Positions 1 through 11,300 of a stretch of 64,000 nt of DNA are shown piece by piece. The translations under genes and the position numbers were made by a program. Origin of the DNA: Cymodocea nodosa (Eukaryota; Streptophyta; Magnoliopsida; Alismatales; Cymodoceaceae); contig CM072337.1 of assembly GCA_036874045.1 (NCBI GenBank), forward strand, positions 24,464,001 through 24,528,000, given 5' to 3'. Within the stretch, counting starts at the first letter, position 1. Every line of letters begins with the position of its first letter. The notes under the pieces were generated by a model. The model ran no database searches. It was not told the origin of the DNA and worked only from the letters and a program-made list of their open reading frames with translations.

Positions 1-1055
1 TAGCTGGTTATTCTTATAGCTCATATAAATTTTTGTCCTATAACATATGCAATCAAAATAATGAAGAATGAAAAAGACAACCAAAACCCTCTTCCTTTAA
101 TGTTTTTTGCATCTCCGAATTTCAGCCGCATATTGTACCAAGCCAACAACAATATATTATCAAATAAAACCCAAAGTTCATTTTAAATCAATGACGTGCA
201 TGTTAATAGTGTAATTTAAAAATAACATGCTTGATTTTATCAGCTATAGTTCTATTTAATTCTGAATTGTAATTGTCCTCTGGAAAATCATTGCAATAAT
301 TAGAATTCGAATTTCAATGGAAAGTATATAACCTTAGTAACTCAGCTGTTTAGACTTAGCTGATCGTTTACTCCTTTGGTTGATAGAAAAGGCAAGAAAG
401 ATTAGGGAGACCTCAGGCCAATGGTAATACAGCATATTTAAAAGAGAAGAAATCGCAAATCTACATTTAACAAAGTTCTAGTCCATTTGAAGACTTTGAG
501 GGAAAAGAATACCACCAGTCTTTGGTTGTGATCTTAACAAAATGAGGATCCTTCTAATCAACAGAAGCAAACACCCAATCCAAACTACAGCGGCTATCAA
601 GACCAACATGTTCATTTCTATAGTGCAGATAATAAAAGTTTCAAATAGACCACCATCTGCGCGAACTTAAGAAAATGGCACCCAAAACATAACAACAAGC
701 TCTTCTCAGACCAAAACAAATCAGTCCCTATAAGATCGTGAAAACCCACAAAGTCACAAAACATTGAATTCGAAAGCCAACGGTTCTACTACAAAAAAGG
801 TTGAACTTGTCCTCCGTGTTTCAAGGAAACTGAGCAAGTACTCACTCTCTACTGTCTAGTGCATACCCAGGACGTTTGAAGTAGCAGCAGCAGCAGTAGG
901 CATTTGATTGAAGAGCAAACCAACCAAAACCGAGCAATAAAAGAGAGAAGGTAAGGAAAGAAATATTGGAGACACGTACCCTCTTGGTTGTACAACCTTC
1001 ACTCTCCAGTTGTAAAGGGGAGAGAAAAGGGAGGAGGAATAGCTAAGCAAGAATG
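1..1055 (-). other. Possible 5' leader of a leftward gene outside the window
   Basis: No coding exon is supported here. Read on the - strand, about 1050-975 is a pyrimidine-rich stretch of the kind seen in plant 5' leaders, followed by a possible splice donor (GTACGT at about 980). The rest toward position 1 is AT-rich and intron-like. This would fit the leader and first intron of a gene whose coding part lies left of the window. The short frame at 1050-856 has no recognisable features. The call is inference only. Confidence 0.2.
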
Positions 1056-1161
1056 AAACGATGGAATCTGAGTGAGAGCAACGGAGATAGGAAGACTAGG
1101 AGGTCTGTTCCCAACAATGGATACTGTCATCAGAGAACCACTCGGCAAGCCACCGCACCAC

Positions 1162-1162
<1 letters not shown>

Positions 1163-1215
<53 letters not shown>

Positions 1216-1330
1216 GACACCCAAGCTGCTTATGTAATTTATCAACGCTCAATTAAATTTGAGAGTGAGAGAGAGAGAGATGGCAACACCCATGCTGCTT
1301 ATGTGATTTATCGACGCTCAATTAAATTTG
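1163..1330. repeat. (GA)n microsatellite with adjoining duplicated segment
   Basis: A pure GA tract of about 48 bp (1163-1210) is followed by a segment of about 60 bp. A second GA run (about 1262-1280) then leads into a near-copy of that segment, ending near 1330. Both copies start GATGGC and contain GCTTATGT and CGCTCAATTAAATTTGA. The frames that cross this region are products of the GA repeat and are not genes. Confidence 0.85.
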
Positions 1331-1654
1331 ACCGATTAATTTTCTGTGTGTGTGGTAAATATTTTTACTTGCCTACCGCAAAAGCACGTGCAATAATAAG
1401 ATCACTTACATAAGTCTATTATTGATTTCCAGTAAGCTCCCTGTTCTTTGTGGTTCATGTTAATTCTTTAGTGGATTTGGAAACTACCCATTAGGAAATC
1501 AACTTATACAAAAATCTAAAGGATAAAATACTCACAATGATGCAATCCTAAGTTGGAAAAACAGAAAAACAAGGTGAGGAAATGGATTGTAGTCAAATCT
1601 TCGGTCTGGATTAAAAGAAAATTTTCAGGCATGGAGGAAAATTGCAAAGTTGAT

Positions 1655-1770
1655 GATGTACAGGGTTTGTGGACCTTACTATACACTATACGTTTTACAG
1701 ATTTATTGTTGATGTACAGGGTTTGTGGACCTTACTATACACTACACGTTTTACAGATTTATTGTTGATG
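1655..1770. repeat. 56-bp tandem duplication
   Basis: Two head-to-tail copies, 1655-1710 and 1711-1766, begin GATGTACAGGGTTTGTGG and differ at very few bases. The first bases of a third copy follow. The period of 56 was counted between the two GATGTACAGG starts. Confidence 0.85.
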
Positions 1771-1799
1771 TACATTTGTTTGCAGATCAGTGTCTTTCC

Positions 1800-4100
1800 T
1801 AATCTAAGTACGTTTTGTAAGTTCGATCTGCCTGCTTGGATGCTTTGCTCTCTTTTTTTAAAGATATCTGCTGCCGTTGGAACGTAAACTAAGATTATTT
1901 TATTCGTCAACTTCCTACGAATAAAAAAGATGCCCACTCAGACGGATGGTCGGTGTTTTTCCCTCCCTCTTTTCCGAAAGACTGTGTTCCTCGCAAAATT
2001 GTATACCAGAAGGTAAAGAAATATTTTGCCATCTTTTTTTATTACGAATTCGACGTCCATGAAAAAAAATTAAAGTTCGAAATCAAAAAAAAAACATTTC
2101 ACTTCGGCCTCCTTCTGTTAACCTTCCAACTTTGGAGAATTACATCATTCTTTTCAAGAAGCTCTCCTCTCCTGCAGACAAATGATTCTGGGAGGAATTG
2201 CTACGTTGATAAATCTTGACTCCTTGCATTGTGGTTGCAGCAGCCTGGATAAAAACCAAGAGTTGATTGAAAGTGAACTCCAACAATTTTTAACTCTATG
2301 GTTACTGCATTGAGAGCAGATGCTGTAGCAATTTTACTTATGATTACTACAGTAATAATTATTTCAGGAGCTAGACACTCTTTTTTGTGGTCGGGAAAAG
2401 TACGTGAGTCCGTGGTTTGATGGCATGTTTGTTGTTTTTCACACAATCCTGGTTAAAAACAGCTATTTATTTTTATCTTTATTAAAATATTTTATCATCT
2501 CAAAATTAATCAAGACTTTCCAAATATTTTAAATGCCTTGACTTCCGAGTAGCATTTGAACATGTAAAAACTAAAAATGCGGCCGATTGCGCGGACTATC
2601 CCGTTTCCGACTAAACAAAAATATTTTATTTCCACGTGCTTTCTACGTCACGGTGCTGGTTCTGTCCTTGTCACGTCATCGTACAGGCCTTACGTATACC
2701 TTTTAATGAAAAATAAATACTGATAAAATTATAATAAATATACGGTAAAAAAAATTTACTAATCTTAAAATAACGACTACCACTAGGAAGGAAGGTGGGT
2801 GAGAGGGAGGTGGGGGGCACGTGTGGGAACACGTGCGGGACCGAAAAAGGTGTTTAGTTGGGAGGAGGAAGGTTTGGGGGAGGGGGGAACCCACCGGCAT
2901 CCGTCGTTCCACGAGAGTGGACTGGTAGATGAACCCCCCGATTTTTGAACGGTGGTTGAACGAGTGGGGTCCGCAGCATCTTCACAGCCTTTTCGTTCAG
3001 GGTTTGCGTACACATCGATGTGGTGGTTTTAATTTCTCTTGGGTTTCTTTTTCAATAAGCGAAGTCCTTTTTTTTGTACGTGATGTAAAATGAAAAAAAT
3101 AAGAAAAGAAAAAAAAAAAAAGTTAGAAAATTTTTAAAACGGAAAGTATAAAAAGTCGAGAAAAAAAATATTTATACATGAAAAGTAAAAATTTTAAAAT
3201 AAAAATGAATCATAAATTTTATTTTTAAAATAAATATTAATATCCATAAAATGTAATATTCACATCAAGTATTAAATTTTATTTTTATTTTTCTGAAGGA
3301 GGGAGGATAGAAAGTTCAATAAATTTCAATTTTTATACTTTGAAATTACTTTCCAAAATTTTCATCATATGCAAATATTATTTTTTTACTTTCAAACTTT
3401 TTTTTTCTAAACTTTTCAGACAGCACAAATTTTCGTAGATGTATTTTTTTTTACATTACAGGCTGCATTAAAAATAGATGAATATCTTAATTGTAATGTT
3501 ATAGTCAGGCGTGCAGTACAGACAGAGAGAAAAAATTATTTTAGAAAGTACAAAATAAGCACAACAAGAGAAAATAGATTTAAGAAAGTTACAAGAGGTT
3601 GACAGTTGAAGCAGAAAATATCATTTTTTTTTTAGATGTACTCTGAAGGGTCTAGAAAAGGTAAAATTTAAAGAAATGAAGTACATGAATTAATGGATTT
3701 TACCGAATTGAAACACCCATTTTGAAGTTTGCAAAAATATATATCATTTTTTCCTTTTTTTTCATTTATAATCGTCATTTTCTGTAAAATCTTGAATTCT
3801 CTGTTTCCCTATTATTATTTTTCAAATAAAGAAATTTTAAAGGCATGTGTCAGTGTAGTCCCTGGGGGCGCCGTCAATTTCGTCTATAGTCGTAGTTTTC
3901 CTTTTTTCGAGTTTAAAAAAATGGAATAGATCAAACAACTCAATTCTACAAGTATTATTAAAATAATAAAGTTCAAAACAAAATGGTCAACGTACAAAAG
4001 GAATCCAAAAACCATCCAACAATATTTGTAGCCTTAGTTTACGAAAATAATATTATATCTACTATTATAGACGTAGATAGATTGATAGAGAGAGTGTGTG
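1800..4100. other. Intergenic DNA without a supported gene
   Basis: The stretch is AT-rich with many homopolymer runs. About 2580-3020 is less AT-rich and holds several ACGTG/CACGTCA-type motifs (near 2635, 2670, 2818 and 2830). It looks promoter-like, but no coding exon with consistent splice sites was found on either side. Confidence 0.5.
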
Positions 4101-4102
4101 CG

Positions 4103-4106
4103 TGAT

Positions 4107-4185
<79 letters not shown>
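4103..4185. repeat. Compound microsatellite (GATA)n-(GA)n
   Basis: About ten GATA units (4103-4142) run directly into a GA tract of about 45 bp ending near 4185. Confidence 0.9.
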
Positions 4186-4188
<3 letters not shown>

Positions 4189-4189
4189 T

Positions 4190-6455
4190 TGTATATGGAA
4201 ATTATGAGTTGACGAGTGGTTGGATTAATTAGTCATTAAAGTGAAGTAGATTGATATTGATTGGAAGAGTGCATCTGGAATGGTTTCCCAAAAAACTGTA
4301 AGGTAAAACTTTGAAAAGTTCCAAAGTGTGTTCTAAAAGAAAAGGCATTGATGAGTTTTTAGATGAAGCTACATATATATTGTGATTCTTGCTCTGTTCG
4401 ACAAGGTGGGTGATCTTAATTCTTCTGTATTAGACACATATAATGACTTATGGCACAATTAAAGTTTATTTGATTATCATTTTAATTAACACCTGCATCT
4501 TTAATATACTTCACATTGACACCTTGCATTTTTATTTTAGATTACTTGTAGTTATTTATGACCTCAACTTGGTTATATTGTGACTACAAAATCTGAGTTC
4601 GATGGAGGTGTAACCTTAATTAATTAGTCTCATCTCAATTCAAAGGGAGTTATAATGACAATATATAATCGTTTTAAATTTAAAGTAATGCCAATGAGAA
4701 CTGGGGACTCTCTGAATCATTGGAGGCGCGTCAGTGAATTGCAGCAGTACAAGGAAGGAAGTGTTGCGTTGCTCAAATTTTAACATAAAATTAATTGATA
4801 TTAAATAAAATAATTTATCGTATTAAAATTTAATTCACATTAAATTTTCAAATACTCACATTCACTTGTGACTTATTTATATTTTTATAAACGTTTACAC
4901 ATAGATAAAAGTAAATTAATTTTGATACTAAGTTAAAATTTAAATAATAATAAGTAAAAAAAATTCATTATATATAAGACTTGATTTTGTTTCCACTTTT
5001 ATCGACGTGAGACTTTTCTAACATATAGTACATGAAAAGATAATAAATTTTAAAATGAAATAAAAGACTCAATCGAAAGTTTGGAGACTACAATACCAAG
5101 TTTTTTCACTCATGGGCACTTGATAAGCAGTGTAAGAACGAGATTTAGCCTTAATTAATTAGTGTGATAAACGATAGGAGAGTGGAAGTAAATAAACATG
5201 ATGTTGTGGCTACTGTCTTTGCAAACTATTTTTAGACCATTTATAGGTCAAATGCCTCACCCCTTACTAAGACCAATAAAATTCAAACAATCAAACAAAT
5301 GGGAAGAAGTATTGGATCTTATGTTAATTATTTAAGAAGTTATCTCTTTTCAATATTGAGTCAGCTCCAGTGTCTAGGACCAGATGGCTGCTTAGCTTGT
5401 TTATCCAAAATAGTTGGCAATTTAACTGGTTAAATTTATTAATCCTTTGTCATTATTTCCTGTCTTCGTTTGAACATCCTATAATCTAAATCAAATGCAA
5501 TCTTATAATTAACTAACAACTCCCAGAAAAAAAAAACAAGAAGTGGATTAATTATCAATGACACAAGGCCCAGTTTCTACTTGTCATTTTGTAAAGAAAA
5601 GGAGAGAAGGTGATGGAGAGAATATGTGAAATTTTCTATAGTTCTTGATATTTGTTTCATCCAGTAGAACATATTTCATCCATTTTCTATTGTAATTGCA
5701 CATATGAAATGATCCAGACAATCAATGTTTGTATGTGGTAGCTACAGTTTGATCATTGTAGTTTGATTTTTTCATTTTTAACTTAGTTATTAAAAAGAAA
5801 ATTATAAAAAATACTTAAGAATAACAAAATTCTTATTTGATGGTTATGATTGACGCGCAGATGAAGTAGAAGAGGTAATGTTAAACGGAAAATAACACAG
5901 TGGGAGAGATATGGAAGTTGGTACGGCAGTCAAATAAAAGGCTAACAATGATACTTTGAATGTGATAATAATAACTTTATTTTATCTTTTTTTTTTAAGA
6001 AAAACCTTTTTTTTTATCTTCCAAGACTATCCATAAAAGTAATAATATGTAAGTCTTAACGTACACTCAAATATATATAATAAGAGTATCCAAATAGGTA
6101 AAAACTTGTAAGAGAACTTATTAAACCCAAACATGATAAATTTCTCCAAATATCGTATACTTTGTCTTGCAGAGATTTTCAACTAGTTTAAAGTATCTTA
6201 AGTAGCCTCATCCACCAACTCGATTGAGATTATTGATTGAGATAAGACTTGCAATGTTTACATGTAAATTGAGTAAGTGATGCACACACCTGCAGCTTAT
6301 CAACGCTTAAGCAAAGTTAACACTATTGCCTATAAACAATGCACAATAACTTCTAAGATGATCATCCATCCTAATTCTACTATTGCATAAACATAGTTAA
6401 CTTTAAAGTTCTTACAGAATAAGTGTTTGGTAGTAGATGTAAATGCACTTTATTT
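4190..6455. other. Intergenic AT-rich DNA
   Basis: No exon, RNA gene or mobile-element coding sequence is recognisable. All frames are short. The motif CGACGTGAGACTTTTCTAAC near 5005 recalls LTR/TRIM-type plant repeats, but no paired repeat was found. Confidence 0.4.
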
Positions 6456-6461
6456 TCATTT

Positions 6462-7252
6462 GTTTGTACATATAGAAAGTAATAGAAAGAAAATTAAGAA
6501 AATTTATAAAAATTAATGAAAGAAAAAATTATAAAAAGTTAGTAAAAATAATTAAATATTTGTATATAGTTAAGAATGTAATAGAAAATAATAGGAATGA
6601 ATTTAATAAGATATAATTTTTATAATGTATAATGATAAAATATGATAAAATATGTTTTTTATGATTTATGATAATAAAATATGATTTTCATGATTTATGA
6701 TGATAAAATATGATTTTCATTATTTATGATGATAAAATATGATTTTTATGATTTATAATGATAATGTATGATTTTTGAGATAAAAGACGATAAAATATGG
6801 AATTTAAGATAAAAGATAATAAAATATGATTTTTGTGATTTATGATGGTAAAATATGGTTTTTATGATTTATGATGATAAAATATGATTTATGATTTTTA
6901 TAATTTATAATGATAAAATATGATTTTTATGATGATAAAATATGGCTTTTATGATTTATGATAATAAAATATGATTTATGATGATAACATATGATTTCTA
7001 TAATTTATGATAATACCATATGATTTATAAAGAAATATAAGAAAAACTTCTACTTAACATATAATAGAGATAAGTTGTTACTTTTTTATTCTTTTGCACG
7101 TCTCATCTAAAAAATGAGGTATAAATAAAAAGTTGAGGCATAAAGTTTATTAAATTTTATTTACTTTCTACGTATAAATATTTTACATTTTATTTTAATT
7201 TTTTATTACTTTCTTTATTGATTCTTTACATTACTTCCCTCCGTACATAAAC
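6462..7252. mobile_element. MITE-like element with imperfect inverted termini around a minisatellite
   Basis: The left end reads GTTTGTACATATAGAAAGTA. The reverse complement of the right end reads GTTTATGTACGGAGGGAAGT. Both continue into TAAT-AAAGAA text, giving about 30 bp of imperfect inverted repeat. The interior (about 6600-7025) is a minisatellite with a unit near 29 bp. No coding capacity is seen. The superfamily is not assigned, and chance similarity in AT-rich DNA is possible. Confidence 0.45.
6600..7025. repeat. AT-rich minisatellite, unit about 29 bp
   Basis: Many imperfect head-to-tail copies of a unit built from ATGATAAAATATGATTTT plus ATGATTTATG. The best adjacent copies, near 6680-6740, are 29 bp apart. 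Later copies vary in length and sequence. Confidence 0.8.
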
Positions 7253-7254
7253 TT

Positions 7255-8230
7255 CGCTAAAGATAATGATGCTGATGATTGAGAAAATGGTGGAAAAGAT
7301 GGAATAATAAATTGAAAATAATTGAGATTTAATTTCAACTGTACAGCCTTTTGATCAGGTGTTAACATTTTTCAATTTTTATTTTTACTGTAATTTTCAA
7401 GAATTGAAAAAAGAAAAAGTAAAGCGTAAAAAGATCGTCAATTTGTATAGATATAAAGACGATAAATGGATAGATAAATGTAAGAGAAAATACATGAAAA
7501 TTTAAAATGCAACAAAATAATTCATTATCAAATCTTTAAATCATCACAGTTTATTTAAAAATTAAAGCTGAGAAAAAAAGATCTACAAGGAAGACCGCTT
7601 GTAATTTCATTAGTTGAGCCCGAACCATTAAGTTTTAATAAAGGTTGTGTTTTTGTTTAAAATTGAATTTACAACGTTGTTTCTTATAAGGAGTAGATGA
7701 TCAATTATATTTATATTATGACCAAAATATTTCTAGTGGTGTTATTAGGAACCTTTTCCAGCGGCACTATCATTTTTATTAAAATTTTATCTTGAAAATT
7801 TAAAACGATTATATAATTAGTTAATCTATGTTACACTTTACTGTGTATTATATATTTGTATCAATCTAAATTATATATTTAATTAAAAATCAATAATTAA
7901 AATTTAACAAGAAGGTGTTACTTTTTAATATATTTAGATAAAATTTAATATTAATTAAAAAAGTATCATATATTTATAATAATCTATTAATAAAGATTAA
8001 TTTTATCTGTTCATGTATTTATTAAAAAATATAGTTCAAAAAGTATTATCATAATGATTTTATCCTGTTTGGAGTCCAGTCATCATATAAGATTAGGTTA
8101 CATTTTTTATTATTATTAAAGACTTTACTCAAGATTTCTGGGAACGGAGACATGAAAAAATGCTATATGCGACGAGAAAAACATTGGTGATGACGTGGGA
8201 ATGGAGACGTGAAGTGCCCCCCATCTTTTG
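7255..8230. other. Intergenic AT-rich DNA upstream of ELP6
   Basis: No gene or recognisable repeat was found. The DNA is AT-rich up to about 8150 and then becomes GC-richer toward the ELP6 promoter. Confidence 0.5.
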
Positions 8231-8231
8231 T

Positions 8232-8351
8232 TTTTCCTTCACGAAGAAAATGCCTCCCTAAGACGCCACGTCATGGTCTGATCACGATTGTCCCGGCAAA
8301 ATTCGACGAGGGCGGAAAGAGAGCGAGCAGAGTCCTAGGGCAGGAGTAGAG
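8232..8351 (+). promoter_or_regulatory. Proximal promoter and 5' leader of ELP6
   Basis: GC-richer DNA directly before the ELP6 start codon. It includes a CACGTCA (ACGT-core) motif at 8267-8273. No TATA box is evident, and the transcription start cannot be placed from sequence alone. Confidence 0.4.
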
Positions 8352-11300
8352 ATGAGTGGCGTAGCCACCAACCTCCTTGACGAGGCCATAGGCCTCCAAG
8401 ACGGCGGTCTTAGGGTTTCGGGTGGCAGCCGATTCGTCCTCGTCGAGGACTGCGTCGAGACCAGCGGCGCCTTCGTCCTCCACCACCTTATCAAGCGAGC
8501 CCTCCTCACCGACCCCGTCACTGGCACCGTCGCCATCCTCGCCCTCGCGCACCCTTTCTCCCAGTACGACCGCGTCCTCAGGAAGCTCGTAAGCTCTGGT
8601 GCCTTCTGTTCTCATGGCCTCCTTTGCACTATATCCAAGTCAGTCGTTTTTCCTGTTATTTAGAGTAACATAAGGCTTAAACTTTGAAAGATATTTCCAC
8701 ATTGGTGTACCACTGTATGAATGGTGTTCTAAATACAGTGAAAGAAATGGGTTGTAAGAAAATAGCGGTGTATATATCACTTAACGCTGATCCGTCGATT
8801 CAACGAAGGACAATTTATGTCTGGGATTAACCGACTTAGCTATGCCATAAAACTTGCCTGGAATGTATTGCGTTATCCGAATTCTTCAAGCTTTTACCCG
8901 CCGATCTGTGTATTATTGTTACAGAGTTCTGGTTTCTCTTGTATGTCGTTTTTTTATTCCATATCAATCAAAGTTAACTAAGGTAGCGTTTTGTTGAGTT
9001 ATTAGGGTTTGAGCCTGTAGAGTTTCATGATTTCTACTATAATCTGAATCAAATATCTTTCAAATGATAGATTTTGAGCAAAATCTGTTGGATTATAAAC
9101 AGTGTTTCGAAGAAGAAAACCCAAGAATCACAGAATCGAAGTAGTTATTAATTCTGCATTGGATTATGGGAAATTTTGAACTATTTTCCCCATCTTGTGT
9201 CGTGTCTTTTCCATATATCAACGAGAAAACCATGTTGAACTTATGAAAAATGATATTGATAATATGAATATAAACCAAATTTAATAGAAAGCAGTTTCTA
9301 AATTTTATGTGACGTGTGTTCCACTAAAAGTACATTTATTTGTATGCCTTCATAAAACCCAATGTTATGCATTGATGAAATTGCCGTCACAATGTCTCTA
9401 GTCCTAATGTAACTACAGTTTTCTCATAACCCAGTCTTGTTAAATGTTTGATATACCCCTATTAAAAAACAGTAATGCAAATATATGTACAGTTGGGTTG
9501 ATGATAGTTGTGGTATAGGCCCTCCAACTCTATCATTAGTTTTCAAAAATGTGGCTACTAACCATTTAGATTGTGACATCCATCTTCACCTCCTATAGCC
9601 TCTCCATATGCTTTGGGATTATGTATTCCATTTCCCACATCATGCCAAAGTCTTTGAGTTTCTTCACCTTCACTGCCTTGCTCGTTTCTATTGATCCTCC
9701 AATAGCCATGTGTTTGCTCTCATGACTAAGATGCATGATTGAGACAACTAAATCAAAATAGCCATCAACAAAGGGCATGCTCCTTGTGTCACCCTCCTTG
9801 TAGGTGACATAATCCTGCACCCATTGGAGGTAGGTGGTCTGCAAGGCAACAGATAGTAGTCTTGCAATTGTTGAGGCCAATGACTTTTCCTTGGTTGTTG
9901 TGCTTCTTGAGTTGCATGGCAACAGTGTTGAGGATGCTCTTGTTGATGTTGATGTCAAGGGAAATACAGACAAGGGACCAATTGATGGCAGCATTGACAA
10001 TGCCTTGACATGTGCCCCAGTGGATGGAGAGGGAAGAATGAAGGACATTACCAGCAATGAAAAGTAGGAAGAGGGAGGAGATATCTACTATGAAGTGTAG
10101 TTGAGGAGAAAACAGAGGAGAGTGGAATTGTTGGTGAAAGAGAGGATGTGTTAGAAGTGGAGGATAATGAAAGTAGGGAGAAGAGGATGGCATGGAAGAG
10201 GAGGAAGAAGACAACTTTATAATGGCATGTAATCAAAGGTTAAAATAGTTTTTTTAATTGTCCAAATGAATGTTAAATGGATGATGCTAACCACAATGGC
10301 ATCTGTATTTTATAAAATTGGTCAGCTTATATGAGGATGCATGTGTTAGAAGAAGAAAATTAATTACAGAAAGACCTAAAATACTTAATTAGGAATTGTG
10401 AGAAAATATTTAAATTTATTTAATTTAATTGAAGGCTTGACCATAGATAGAAATACATGGAAGAAAAAGATTCATGTGGTTGACCCCACATTGTGGGATT
10501 ATGATTTGGATTGTTGTTATTGTTGGTTAGCTCATATGAGGGCATAGGATAGATATGAGTTTTTAGTGGCATATACATTATTTTGATATTTTTAGCTGCA
10601 TGCAAGTAAAAAAATCTTATTTTTATTTTATTTATATTTTGGTTTATGTTAATAGGTTCTTACAATTCTGTTATTTTTTGAGTTTTTTTAATGAAAATAA
10701 GTTCTTATTTTTTGATAATAGGTTTACATTTTTTGGCAACTCTTTTAAACAACCTATAAGAGAAATCACTCATATTTTCGTGTGATTATTTTCATTATAA
10801 CTATCCATATGATCTTCATGTTTTTCAATTATAATTTATTTTTGAAGGCTGTTTTCATTGTTACGCTATTAGGAATCCCCATAAACGAATATCATGGAGT
10901 GTAAACCAAATGATCCCTTAGCACATGCAAACACCTTCATAATCCAAAAATGTTGGATTACTTGTTAATCTGTTAAATCTAGATTATGCACAATCTTGGT
11001 TCTCTAAAAATTGTTCCAAATTCTCTATTACTTTGACTGTTCTTGGCCTCCCAAAAGGAGTCATCCTACCATATCATCATGCCTACAGACGTCCCTCTTC
11101 CGTAGAAGGAAGATGAGGAAGCAAAGCTTCATAGACAAGGCTCGTTCCATGCTTTAATCACGTGCTTGTGGGTGGAGGCCTCGCCCTACAGTTCAGAAAG
11201 AAATTCTCCTGCACTCCACTCACTTTCTACTAAATAGGCATACAAGTAAATTGTGAGCAAGTGAAGGCTGCCTTCCTGGGCCTGGGGCATCCTCCTACCT

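Noticed and set aside
1072-1413. 113-codon open frame across the GA repeat
   Set aside because: Mostly an (ER)n stretch made by the microsatellite.
4780-5050. Possible solo LTR/TRIM
   Set aside because: Only a motif-level resemblance; no paired repeat or target duplication could be seen.
8271-8615. 114-codon frame on the - strand
   Set aside because: Antisense shadow of ELP6 exon 1.
8881-9010. Alternative exon 2 of ELP6 after the acceptor near 8932
   Set aside because: The frame after it does not match the family; the piece at 14112 gives the expected GCNL continuation and correct phase.
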